Positions 1 through 6,282 of a stretch of DNA of 10,261 nucleotides are shown here, piece by piece. A program made the translations under genes and the position numbers. Source of the DNA: Devosia sp. (GTDB lineage: Bacteria > Pseudomonadota > Alphaproteobacteria > Rhizobiales > Devosiaceae); contig JAQGJI010000042.1 of the NCBI GenBank assembly GCA_028290685.1, positions 1 through 10,261 of the forward strand, read 5' to 3'. Below the pieces are notes generated by a model. The model saw only the letters and a list, made by a program, of their open reading frames with translations, made no database searches and was not told the DNA's origin. Every line of letters starts with the position of its first letter. Position 1 is the first letter of the stretch.

Positions 1-212
1 AGCCGCTCGAACAGCGTGAATGCATCGGCGGTGGAGCCGGCAAAGCCGCCGATGACGGCGCCGCCAGCCAGGCGCCGGACCTTTCTGGCGCTGTGCTTCA
101 TCACGGTCTGGCCCATGGATACCTGGCCATCGCCAGCCACCACGACTTTGTTGCCCTTGCGCACGGAAACGATCGTCGTCCCGTGCCAGCCGGGGAATGA
201 ACTCTCACTCAT
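1..212 (-). CDS. hslV: HslV, ATP-dependent protease proteolytic subunit (5' part only)
   Basis: This is the N-terminal 70 codons of the peptidase subunit of the cytoplasmic HslUV (ClpQY) protease; the gene runs off the left edge. The reading begins MSESSFPGWHGTTIVSVRKG and continues with VVVAGDGQVSMGQTVMKHSA and GFAGSTADAFTLFERL, which are hallmark HslV stretches. The mature enzyme is an N-terminal threonine hydrolase. By alignment with the short E. coli form (MTTIVSV), the nucleophile here should be Thr12, exposed after removal of an 11-residue propeptide. The extended N-terminus is familiar in alphaproteobacteria. The ATG at 212-210 has a GGAG about 11 bases upstream, a rather long spacing. 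HslU, the ATPase partner, would be expected further left but is not visible. Confidence 0.95.
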   Translation of the reverse strand, partial: MSESSFPGWHGTTIVSVRKGNKVVVAGDGQVSMGQTVMKHSARKVRRLAGGAVIGGFAGSTADAFTLFER

Positions 213-242
213 TGGGGAAAATACTCCAGAACTGCTGAGTGA

Positions 243-270
243 TATTTAGGAGCGGCGGCAAGGAATGCAA
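243..270 (-). promoter_or_regulatory. Possible promoter of hslV
   Basis: On the minus strand a TTGCAT hexamer (270-265) lies 16 bases from TAAATA (248-243), about 30 bases before the hslV start. This resembles a weak sigma-70 type promoter. I looked for a heat-shock (RpoH) type CTTG plus CCTAT arrangement, as hslVU is often heat-inducible, and found no correctly spaced pair. Confidence 0.3.
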
Positions 271-297
271 TGCGGGCGCCATAAGGCTCGGCCCGCG

Positions 298-316
298 GCC
301 CGGCCAGTGACCGGGC
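298..316 (-). terminator. Hairpin after gpmA, weak terminator candidate
   Basis: Arms GCCCGG and CCGGGC (6 bp) enclose a 7-base loop, about 30 bases after the gpmA stop. There is no T-run after it, so intrinsic termination is doubtful. The rest of the 213-347 gap shows a second small inverted repeat right after the gpmA stop (GGATC/GATCC) and the hslV promoter candidate. Confidence 0.25.
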
Positions 317-347
317 AGCAGGACAGCCCGGATCAAGGCCGATCCCG

Positions 348-962
348 TTAAATCTCCACTTTTCCGGCAAGCGTTCCATCAGCGCCGATCCGGTAGACCG
401 TTGGCTGCCCGGTAGCGATTTCCCGCTTGAGGATTTCATCGGGGGTCAGGCCCTCGATGGCCATCACCAGGGCCCGCAGCGAATTGCCATGCGCAGCGAT
501 CAGGATCGTCTTGCCCGCCTTTAGCTGGGGCAGGATTTCGCTTTGGTAGTAAGGCAGGGTGCGGGCGGCCGTGTCCTTGAGGCTCTCCCCGCCCGGAGGC
601 GGTACATCAAAGGAGCGGCGCCAGATCAGCACCTGCTCTTCGCCCCACCTGGCGCGCGCATCATCCTTGTTGAGCCCGGCCAGATCGCCATAATCGCGCT
701 CGTTAAGCGCCGTGTGCCGGATGATGGTGACATTGTCGATTCCCATCTCCTCGAGCATCAGATCAAGCGTGTGCTGGGCCCGGCGCAGGGCGGAGGTATA
801 ATAGAGGTCCGGCACGATGCCCTTGGCCTTGAGCGCCCGGCCGGTCGCCCTTGCCTCGCTCTCGCCCTGTTCGGTCAGGTTGGGATTGCGCCAGCCGGTG
901 AAGAGGTTTTTGAGGTTCCACTCGCTCTGGCCGTGGCGCACGAGGATCAAAGTGCCGGTCAT
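348..962 (-). CDS. gpmA: 2,3-bisphosphoglycerate-dependent phosphoglycerate mutase
   Basis: Interconverts 3- and 2-phosphoglycerate in glycolysis and gluconeogenesis, in the cytoplasm. The 204-residue protein opens with the histidine phosphatase signature LVRHGQSEWN, with the phospho-accepting histidine at His10. It keeps Arg60, Glu88 in LNERDYGDL, and the second catalytic histidine His158 in AAHGNS. It is shorter than the roughly 250-residue E. coli enzyme, matching the compact alphaproteobacterial form, which lacks an internal and a C-terminal segment. I chose the ATG at 962 because AGGGA lies 8 bases upstream and MTGTLILVRHG is the natural family start; a longer reading to 1043 would run into the end of dapB. 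It follows dapB by 23 bases on the same strand, so the two are probably cotranscribed. Confidence 0.95.
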   Translation of the reverse strand: MTGTLILVRHGQSEWNLKNLFTGWRNPNLTEQGESEARATGRALKAKGIVPDLYYTSALRRAQHTLDLMLEEMGIDNVTIIRHTALNERDYGDLAGLNKDDARARWGEEQVLIWRRSFDVPPPGGESLKDTAARTLPYYQSEILPQLKAGKTILIAAHGNSLRALVMAIEGLTPDEILKREIATGQPTVYRIGADGTLAGKVEI

Positions 963-985
963 CTTGTTTCCCTTGAAAGTGTCGA

Positions 986-1801
986 TTAAAGGCCGAGCAC
1001 GTCGGCCATGGAATAAAGACCCGCTGGTTGCCCGGCGGCCCAAAGCGCAGCCCGGGCGGCGCCCTTGGCATAGATGGTGCGGTCCTGCGCGCGGTGGTTC
1101 AGCTCGATACGCTCCGACGGGCCGGCCAGAATAACCATGTGATCACCGATGACATTGCCGCCGCGCAGCGTGGCGAACCCGATCGTGCCGGGCTGGCGCA
1201 CACCGGTATGGCCATCGCGCACCCGCACGGAATGGTCCTTGAGGGGGATGTTCCGGCCCCGCGCTGCCGCCTCGCCCAGCAACAGCGCCGTCCCGGAAGG
1301 TGCATCGACCTTCTGGTTGTGGTGCATCTCGAGGATTTCAACGTCGTATTCGGACAGGGCCGCAGCGGCTTTTTCCACCAGATCGGCCAGCAGCACCAGT
1401 CCCATGGAGAAGTTGCCCGATTTGACGATCCGGGCGCCCCCGCCCGCGGCCTGCCTGATGGCCGCATCGTCTGCCTGGGAACAGCCCGTCGTCCCGATGA
1501 TATGAACCAGCCCCCGCTGCGCCGCCTTTTGCGCCAGGGCCACGCTTGCACCAGGCGCGGTGAAGTCGATGATGGCGTCGGCGCCCTCAAGGCACGCATC
1601 CATGTCAGCGCTGACAAGGACGCCTAACGGATCAAGGCCGGCAATGAGCCCGGCATCCCGTCCGATCGCTGCAGCGCCCGGGCGAACCAGGGCCCCATGC
1701 AGCACGAACCCCCTGGTGGCCGCAATGGCAGCGATATTGGCAGCCCCCATCCGCCCACCGGCACCTGCCACCACCACCCGTAAATCGGCCATCATTTCCA
1801 T
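986..1801 (-). CDS. dapB: 4-hydroxy-tetrahydrodipicolinate reductase
   Basis: NAD(P)H-dependent reductase of the diaminopimelate route to lysine and peptidoglycan. The 271-residue reading has the Rossmann nucleotide-binding loop VVAGAGGRMG (residues 10-19), the central IIGTTG (101-106), and the family signature EMHHNQKVDAPSGT (158-171). The latter holds the catalytic histidine (His160/161) and Lys164 that contact the substrate. Three in-frame ATGs compete at 1801, 1795 and 1792 (MEMMADLRV). A GGAG lies 10 bases before the first. However, the likely promoter ends so close upstream that the 1795 or 1792 start would have a more ordinary leader, and MADLRVVV is the usual family beginning. It leads an apparent dapB-gpmA operon. 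Confidence 0.95.
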   Translation of the reverse strand: MEMMADLRVVVAGAGGRMGAANIAAIAATRGFVLHGALVRPGAAAIGRDAGLIAGLDPLGVLVSADMDACLEGADAIIDFTAPGASVALAQKAAQRGLVHIIGTTGCSQADDAAIRQAAGGGARIVKSGNFSMGLVLLADLVEKAAAALSEYDVEILEMHHNQKVDAPSGTALLLGEAAARGRNIPLKDHSVRVRDGHTGVRQPGTIGFATLRGGNVIGDHMVILAGPSERIELNHRAQDRTIYAKGAARAALWAAGQPAGLYSMADVLGL

Positions 1802-1816
1802 TCCCGTTCCGCTCCG

Positions 1817-1845
1817 GCTATAGCAGCGCCATGGCCAAACGCCAA
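1817..1845 (-). promoter_or_regulatory. Likely dapB promoter
   Basis: On the minus strand TTGGCG (1845-1840) is separated by exactly 17 bases from TATAGC (1822-1817). This is a good sigma-70 type match. Initiation about 7 bases downstream would leave a leader of roughly 8-17 bases, depending on which dapB ATG is used. No comparably good promoter was seen for the divergent VOC gene in the same gap (1802-1908). Confidence 0.45.
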
Positions 1846-1908
1846 CAGCACTGCCCCAATGGCGTCAACATGCTAGGGTGTGTTGCGCCATAAAGGGGGG
1901 ACAGCCAA

Positions 1909-2259
1909 TTGACCATCACCAACGCCTTGGCCGGAATCGCGGTGGACGACATGAGCGAAGCTCTCGATTTCTACGAGCGCATGTTCGGCCGCCCTGCCGA
2001 CGCCCGCCCGATGGGCGATGTGGCCGAATGGAAACTGCCCGGTGGCGGCTGGGTGCAACTGCACACCGATGGTGATCGCGCCGGAGCCTCGTGCCTGACG
2101 CTGATCGTTGATGACCTTGCCGAGGAACTGGGCCGGCTCAGCCTGCAGGGCATGATGCCGGTGGCCAAGTCGGTCGGCGACTTCTTCAAAACCGCAAAGT
2201 TCCGTGATTCGGATGGCAACCAGATCATCTTCAGCCAGCCGCAGCCGGGAACGTACTAG
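1909..2259 (+). CDS. VOC-superfamily (glyoxalase/bleomycin-resistance-like) small protein
   Basis: A 116-residue protein with the two beta-alpha-beta-beta-beta halves of the vicinal oxygen chelate fold. Half one is AGIAVDDMSEALDFYERMFG...WVQLHTD (about 8-53) and half two is SCLTLIVDDLAEELGRL...FRDSDGNQIIFSQP (about 61-112). The start is TTG at 1909, supported by a G-run (AAGGGGGG) 8 bases upstream; the first in-frame ATG would cut off the first beta strand. The positions that carry His/Glu metal ligands in glyoxalase I appear to be Val or Ala, Gln, Thr and Gln here, so a metal-dependent reaction is doubtful and simple ligand binding is possible. Substrate is unknown. It stands alone, divergent from dapB and convergent with coaA. 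Confidence 0.8.
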   Translation: MTITNALAGIAVDDMSEALDFYERMFGRPADARPMGDVAEWKLPGGGWVQLHTDGDRAGASCLTLIVDDLAEELGRLSLQGMMPVAKSVGDFFKTAKFRDSDGNQIIFSQPQPGTY

Positions 2260-2330
2260 CCTTGTTCTTCTGGCCCTTGGCTGGACCAGCCGGGTCGTGA
2301 GCATGGCTGAAGCTGCAGCGATTGCAGCGG
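2260..2330. terminator. Convergent gap between VOC gene and coaA with two hairpins
   Basis: Two perfect inverted repeats lie between the facing stop codons. One has GGCTGG and CCAGCC arms at 2279-2291, giving a 4-bp stem with a 5-base loop. The other has GCTGCA and TGCAGC arms at 2312-2328 with a 5-base loop, directly after the coaA stop. Neither is followed by a strong T-run on either strand, so they are only candidate terminators. Confidence 0.25.
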
Positions 2331-3281
2331 CTACACCCGCCTGAGCTGTACGTCCTCGATGCGATGGTCGCCGCCCTTTTTGAGCACAAGGTCCGCCCGG
2401 CCGCGCGTGGGCAGCACGTTGTCGAGCAGGTTTGGCAGATTGATCGTGCGCCACACCATGCGCCCGAAATTTCCCGCCTCCTCCTCGCTCATCTCGGCAA
2501 AGCGGCGGAAAAAGGAACTGGGATCCCGGAATGCCGTTTCGCGCAGCTGGAAGAAGCGCTCCATGAACCAGGTCTCGAGGTCCTCGGTCTCGGCGTCGAT
2601 ATAGATCGAGAAATCGATGAAGTCGGAGGCGAACAGGATGGGCTTGCCCGTGCGCGGCAACTCGCCCGGTTGCAAGATGTTGAGCCCTTCGACGATCAGG
2701 ATATCGGGCCGGTCGATGATGATCTCGCTGCCCGGCACGACGTCATAAACCAGATGCGAATAAACCGGCACCGCGACATTGCCCTGGCCCGACTTGATGT
2801 CGGCCAGAAACTGCACGAAGCGCGCACGGTCGTAGCTTTCGGGAAATCCTTTGCGCTCCATGATGCCCCGCTCGGCAAGCACCGCATTGGGGTAAAGGAA
2901 CCCGTCAGTGGTCACCAGATCCACCTTGGGGCTGGATGGCCAGCGCTGCAGCAGGGCCTGCAGGATGCGGGCGGTGGTGGATTTGCCGACCGCCACCGAG
3001 CCCGCAACGCCGATGATGAAGGGAACTTTGTGGTCTGGCGTTGCCAGGAACCGGGTCGATACGCCGTGCAGATGCTGGATCGCCTCGACATAGAACGACA
3101 GCAGGCGCGTCAGCGGCAGATAGGTTTCTTCGGCTTCCTGAAGCGAGATCGGATCGCTTAAGGTGCGCAGCCGTTTGATGTCGGCCCCCGTCAGCGTCAT
3201 CGGCTCATCGGCGCGCAGGGCGCTCCACTGCGCCTTGGTGAAATGGTGGTAGGGCGCCAAGACCGGGGGGCGCTTGGCCAT
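2331..3281 (-). CDS. coaA: Pantothenate kinase, type I (bacterial CoaA)
   Basis: Phosphorylates pantothenate with ATP, the first and usually rate-controlling step of coenzyme A synthesis. The 316-residue product has the N-terminal FTKAQWSALR region, the P-loop GVAGSVAVGKST (91-102, Lys100), VTTDGFLYPN (123-132), the substrate-side KGFPESYD (144-151), VYSHLVYD (173-180) and LIVEGLNILQ (195-204). This is the complete order of a type I enzyme, unlike type III CoaX. Arg105 follows the P-loop, as does the E. coli arginine linked to CoA feedback inhibition, so feedback control is likely though not shown. Length matches the family. Its ATG overlaps the hisE stop by one base (TGATG), so translation is probably coupled to the histidine genes. 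It is the last gene of the operon. Confidence 0.96.
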   Translation of the reverse strand: MAKRPPVLAPYHHFTKAQWSALRADEPMTLTGADIKRLRTLSDPISLQEAEETYLPLTRLLSFYVEAIQHLHGVSTRFLATPDHKVPFIIGVAGSVAVGKSTTARILQALLQRWPSSPKVDLVTTDGFLYPNAVLAERGIMERKGFPESYDRARFVQFLADIKSGQGNVAVPVYSHLVYDVVPGSEIIIDRPDILIVEGLNILQPGELPRTGKPILFASDFIDFSIYIDAETEDLETWFMERFFQLRETAFRDPSSFFRRFAEMSEEEAGNFGRMVWRTINLPNLLDNVLPTRGRADLVLKKGGDHRIEDVQLRRV

Positions 3282-3598
3282 CAGCCGCGCTCCTTGCGAG
3301 CAGCTTTTTCCGCGAGGCCCGACAGGGCGGTGCGATTGTCGAGCTCATCCATCACTTCGGCCAGGGGGGTGCCGGCAGCCTTGAGCACCACCAGCAGATG
3401 GTAGAGCACATCGGCCGCTTCCTTGACCAGTTCGGCCCGATCGCCCCTGACTGCCGCAATAACGGCTTCGACAGCTTCCTCGCCCAGCTTCTGCGCGCAT
3501 TTTTCCATGCCGCGAGCCAACAGCTTGGCGGTGTAGCTCTCGTCCGCAGAGGCTCTGGCGCGTAAGGCAATGCGCTGTTCGAGTTCTTCCAGATTCAT
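3281..3598 (-). CDS. hisE: Phosphoribosyl-ATP pyrophosphatase
   Basis: Removes pyrophosphate from phosphoribosyl-ATP, the second step of histidine synthesis. The 105-residue all-helical, MazG-like protein carries KLGEEAVEAVIAA (37-49), with Glu40, Glu41 and Glu44 as likely magnesium ligands. The second acidic motif is KEAADVLYHLLV (59-70), with Glu60 and Asp63. It is a stand-alone HisE, not the HisIE fusion of enterics; hisI is not in the window. Its ATG overlaps the hisF stop in an ATGA, and its TGA overlaps the coaA ATG by one base. Confidence 0.95.
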   Translation of the reverse strand: MNLEELEQRIALRARASADESYTAKLLARGMEKCAQKLGEEAVEAVIAAVRGDRAELVKEAADVLYHLLVVLKAAGTPLAEVMDELDNRTALSGLAEKAARKERG

Positions 3599-4410
3599 GG
3601 TCTTGGCCCATCCCCTACCGCCCCATCCATCCGGACATTGACCCCGTGATCGCGCAGATAGCGCTTGGCCTGCCCGATGGTGAACGTGCCGAAGTGAAAG
3701 ATCGACGCCGCCAGCACGGCGCTGGCATGGCCTTGGGTTACCCCGTCAACCAGGTCCTGCAGCGAGCCAACCCCGCCCGAGGCGATGACCGGCACTTCGA
3801 CCGCATCGGCAATGGTCCGGGTCAGTGACAGATCGAAACCTGATTTCGTGCCGTCGCGGTCCATGGAGGTGACAAGCAGCTCGCCCGCGCCGCGCTCCAC
3901 CATGCGGGCAGCAAATTCCACCGCATCAAGCCCGGTCGGCCTGCGTCCGCCATGGGTGAAAATTTCCCACTCGGAAGGGTGATCGCTTCCGGCGCCCGGG
4001 GCCGGACGCTGCTTGGCGTCCACCGAAACCACGATGCACTGGTTGCCGAACTTGTCGGCGGCCCGGGCAATGAAGTCGGGATCGTTCACGGCCGCTGAGT
4101 TGATCGCGACCTTGTCGGCCCCCGCCAGCAGGAGCTTGCGGATATCTTCGATGGTGCGCACGCCCCCGCCCACCGTAACCGGCATGAAGCAGTGTTCAGC
4201 CGTGCGGGCCACAACATCGAAAATCGTGTCCCGGCCTTCATGGCTGGCGGCGATATCAAGAAACGTCAGCTCGTCCGCGCCGGCTGCGTCATAGGCCATG
4301 GCCGCTTCCACGGGATCGCCCGCGTCGCGCAGATCGACAAATTGCACGCCCTTGACGACGCGGCCGTTCATCACGTCGAGGCAGGGGATCAGCCGGGTCT
4401 TGAGCGTCAT
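3595..4410 (-). CDS. hisF: Imidazole glycerol phosphate synthase, cyclase subunit
   Basis: Uses ammonia channelled from HisH to convert PRFAR into imidazole glycerol phosphate and AICAR. The 271-residue (beta/alpha)8 barrel has the expected catalytic aspartates: Asp12 in IPCLDV and Asp131 in VSVDAK. It also has the phosphate-binding motifs VTVGGGVRT (78-86), VTSMDRDGTKSGFD (180-193) and VIASGGVGS (208-216). Like other HisF proteins it has the insert around residues 134-158 (QRPAPGAGSD...THGGRRPTG). The C-terminal tail after about residue 258 is slightly longer than usual and rich in Gly, Asp and Pro. Its ATG overlaps the hisA stop (ATGA), and its stop overlaps the hisE ATG the same way. Confidence 0.97.
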   Translation of the reverse strand: MTLKTRLIPCLDVMNGRVVKGVQFVDLRDAGDPVEAAMAYDAAGADELTFLDIAASHEGRDTIFDVVARTAEHCFMPVTVGGGVRTIEDIRKLLLAGADKVAINSAAVNDPDFIARAADKFGNQCIVVSVDAKQRPAPGAGSDHPSEWEIFTHGGRRPTGLDAVEFAARMVERGAGELLVTSMDRDGTKSGFDLSLTRTIADAVEVPVIASGGVGSLQDLVDGVTQGHASAVLAASIFHFGTFTIGQAKRYLRDHGVNVRMDGAVGDGPRP

Positions 4411-5138
4411 GGCGCAGCTTTCAGCACAGCCAGGGCTGTTCGTGGATCGATCCGGCCATCATAGAGGGCGCGCCCGGAAATCGCCCCTTCCAGAACGCTG
4501 AACTGCGGCTGCGTCATCCGCTCGATATCGGCCATGGAGGCCAGCCCGCCCGAGGCGATCACGGGGATGGAGGTCGCCCGCGCCAGCTCCAGCGTCGCAT
4601 CCCAGTTGATGCCCGCCAGCACCCCATCGCGATCGATGTCGGTATAGATGATTGCCGCCACGCCCGCCCCTTCAAAACGCCTGGCCAACTCGATCACCGA
4701 CAGCTCGGAGGTTTCCGCCCAGCCTTCCACGGCAACCATGCCGCGGCGCGCATCGATGCCAACCGCCACCTGGCCGGGAAACCGCTTCGCGGCTTGCTTG
4801 ACCAGGTCCGGATCGCGGACCGCCACCGTGCCCAGGATCACCCGCGCCAGCCCCTTGCCGAGCCAGCTTTCCACGTGCTCGAGGGTCCTGATGCCCCCAC
4901 CCAGTTGCACCGGGAACTGCACAGCCTTGAGGATGGCTTCCACTGCCGCTCCATTGCGGCTCTCGCCGGCGAAGGCTCCGTTGAGGTCCACGACGTGCAG
5001 ATACTGAAACCCCTGGTCCTCGAACGCCTTGGCCTGCGCCGCGGGATCGTCGTTGAACACCGTGGCTTGCTCCATGTCGCCCAGCTTGAGGCGTACGCAC
5101 TGCCCGTCCTTGAGGTCGATGGCAGGAAAAAGGATCAC
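4407..5138 (-). CDS. hisA: ProFAR isomerase (HisA)
   Basis: Catalyses the Amadori-type isomerisation of ProFAR to PRFAR, the substrate of HisHF. The 243-residue (beta/alpha)8 barrel has the general base Asp8 in LFPAIDLKDG, Asp129 in VGIDARRG, phosphate loops QLGGGIRT and VIASGGLAS, and IIYTDIDRDG (163-172). I chose the GTG at 5138: GAGG lies 8 bases upstream, it makes the canonical start MILFPAIDLKDG, and it overlaps the hisH stop as GTGA. An in-frame GTG at 5147 would add three residues but has no spaced ribosome binding site. The protein is homologous to HisF, with the usual half-barrel repeats. Confidence 0.96.
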   Translation of the reverse strand: MILFPAIDLKDGQCVRLKLGDMEQATVFNDDPAAQAKAFEDQGFQYLHVVDLNGAFAGESRNGAAVEAILKAVQFPVQLGGGIRTLEHVESWLGKGLARVILGTVAVRDPDLVKQAAKRFPGQVAVGIDARRGMVAVEGWAETSELSVIELARRFEGAGVAAIIYTDIDRDGVLAGINWDATLELARATSIPVIASGGLASMADIERMTQPQFSVLEGAISGRALYDGRIDPRTALAVLKAAP

Positions 5139-5785
5139 GGCGTCCACCTCAGGAAATTTTCGATCAACTGCAGCCCGAGCGCTTGCGATTTCTCGGGGTG
5201 GAACTGCGCCCCGAACATATTGTCCCGCCCCACGCAGGCGGTCACCGCCCCACCATAATCGGTGGTCGCGACGCGCATCGCATCGCTTTGCGTCACCAGG
5301 TGATAGGAATGAACGAAATAAGCGTGCAGTCCATCGGGACCGTCCGCAATGCCGGCCAGCAGCGGGTGCGGGCGGCCGATGGACAGGGTATTCCAGCCCA
5401 TATGGGGAATTTTGAGGCCCGGTTCGCTGGGCCGGATCCGCTCAACCGTGCCAGCAATCCAGCCCAGCCCCGGCGTTATCGCCTTTTCGCGGCCTTCGCT
5501 GGCCATGAGCTGCATGCCGACGCACACGCCAAGGAAGGGGGTTCCGCCCCCGATAACCTTTTCCTCCAGCACCTCGACCATGCCCGCCACTGCATCCAGA
5601 CCCCTCTTGCAATCGGCAAAGGCCCCGACGCCCGGCAGCATGATGCGGTCGGCCTTGCGGACCTGCTCTGGGTCTGCGGTAACAAGGATATCGACATCGC
5701 CCACGGCCGCAGCCATGCGCTCAAAGGCCTTGCTCGCCGAATGCAGATTACCCGCGCCGTAATCGATGATTGCTACAAGGCTCAT
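5135..5785 (-). CDS. hisH: Imidazole glycerol phosphate synthase, glutamine amidotransferase subunit
   Basis: Hydrolyses glutamine and passes ammonia to HisF. The 216-residue class I amidotransferase has the N-terminal IIDYGAGNLHS, the oxyanion region MLPGVGAF (49-56), the nucleophile Cys88 in FLGVCVGMQLM, PHMGWN (127-132), and the His196/Glu198 pair in FGAQFHPEKS. The catalytic triad is therefore complete. The ATG at 5785 is preceded by GGAGG at 7 bases and overlaps the stop of the upstream small gene as ATGA. A longer in-frame reading upstream lies inside that other gene and has no HisH similarity. The stop overlaps the hisA GTG. Confidence 0.97.
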   Translation of the reverse strand: MSLVAIIDYGAGNLHSASKAFERMAAAVGDVDILVTADPEQVRKADRIMLPGVGAFADCKRGLDAVAGMVEVLEEKVIGGGTPFLGVCVGMQLMASEGREKAITPGLGWIAGTVERIRPSEPGLKIPHMGWNTLSIGRPHPLLAGIADGPDGLHAYFVHSYHLVTQSDAMRVATTDYGGAVTACVGRDNMFGAQFHPEKSQALGLQLIENFLRWTP

Positions 5786-6129
5786 CGCAGGGCCTCCAGC
5801 TGGGCCAGATCCGGGCTGGCAGCGATGCGTTCGCCGCGATAGGTCCAGCCGCGCCACCTCAGGGCGTGCCGGCGCAGTCCTGGTGCGGCAAGACCGAGCC
5901 AGATCGACCCCAATCCGTACAGCAACAGGGCTGCCGCACTGCCGATAAAGCTTGCAAGCACCACAAGCGCTGCAACGCCAAGCAGCCAGGCGAGAGTTTC
6001 CAGCCACAGCCCGCGCAGCAGCAGAAAGACCGGTGGCAACAGCGCAGCCAGCCAGCTGAACTGTTCAGCCACCGGCTTTGGCAGCAGGGCCTTGCCAGGC
6101 TGCGGATCGAAGATAGCGTAGAGGGTCAC
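5782..6129 (-). CDS. DUF2628-like small membrane protein inside the his operon
   Basis: A 115-residue protein of unknown function. It opens MTLYAIFDPQ, then EQFSWLAALLPPVFLLLRGLW (22-42), then two hydrophobic stretches (about 42-60 and 62-82). The soluble tail is basic and aromatic and contains RWRGWTYRGE. The FSW...LPP.FLL...LWLE pattern is what I associate with DUF2628 proteins, which often sit between hisB and hisH in this bacterial group. I place the start at GTG 6129, with GGAG 6 bases upstream. An ATG at 6258 would extend the frame by 43 codons, but those codons translate a palindromic repeat and a hairpin, so I reject it. The stop overlaps the hisH ATG, so its translation may feed into hisH. 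A direct role in histidine synthesis is not implied. Confidence 0.75.
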   Translation of the reverse strand: MTLYAIFDPQPGKALLPKPVAEQFSWLAALLPPVFLLLRGLWLETLAWLLGVAALVVLASFIGSAAALLLYGLGSIWLGLAAPGLRRHALRWRGWTYRGERIAASPDLAQLEALR

Positions 6130-6149
6130 CAGACGCTCCAAAAATTCGA

Positions 6150-6222
6150 TGTCACCCGGTGTTTGATCCGGGATCCATCTCGAGATCTCAGGTTGGGGCC
6201 CCGGCCCAAGTCCGGGGTGCCA
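6150..6222. repeat. Palindromic repeat element between hisB and the DUF2628-like gene
   Basis: This 73-bp element is built of two inverted units. The left unit TGTCACCCGG...CCGGGATCC resembles the reverse complement of the right unit GGGGCCCCGG...CCGGGGTGCCA. Each is itself a hairpin: CCCGG/CCGGG arms at 6155-6172, and CCCCGG/CCGGGG arms at 6199-6217. The centre holds the palindrome ATCTCGAGAT. The wording (CCCGGACTTG.TCCGGG) is typical of dispersed intergenic palindromes in alphaproteobacterial genomes. With one copy in view, dispersal in this genome is inferred. Confidence 0.6.
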
Positions 6223-6246
6223 CCGCGTTTGTTGAGGCAATAGTGC

Positions 6247-6267
6247 AAAAGCCTCCAAAGCGGAAGC
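6247..6267 (-). terminator. Terminator-like hairpin after hisB
   Basis: On the minus strand GCTTCC and GGAGGC pair (6 bp, one G-T wobble) around the loop GCTTT and are followed at once by TTTT. It lies 16 bases after the hisB stop. Short stem and short T-run suggest a partial terminator, which could lower expression of the downstream his genes relative to hisB. Confidence 0.35.
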
Positions 6268-6282
6268 CCGGCTGCGTCGGCC

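Noticed and set aside
213..347. A heat-shock (RpoH) promoter for hslV
   Set aside because: I found a CTTG near 258-261 on the minus strand, but no CCTAT-like box at the required spacing. Only a weak sigma-70-like pair is reported.
1028..1627. A 199-codon plus-strand frame over dapB
   Set aside because: It is antisense to a complete dapB, its product has no family resemblance, and it has no plausible start context.
2322..3161. A 279-codon open frame on the plus strand
   Set aside because: It is the antisense shadow of coaA, whose motifs are unmistakable. Its translation has no recognisable domain, and such frames arise easily in GC-rich coding DNA.
5786..6007. A 74-codon N-terminal extension of hisH
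   Set aside because: It lies inside the DUF2628-like gene in another frame. HisH families begin at the LVAIIDYG block, and GGAGG precedes ATG 5785.
6150..6222. CRISPR repeat or insertion-sequence end
   Set aside because: There is a single copy with no spacers, no transposase frame and no visible target duplication. It looks like a small intergenic palindromic element.
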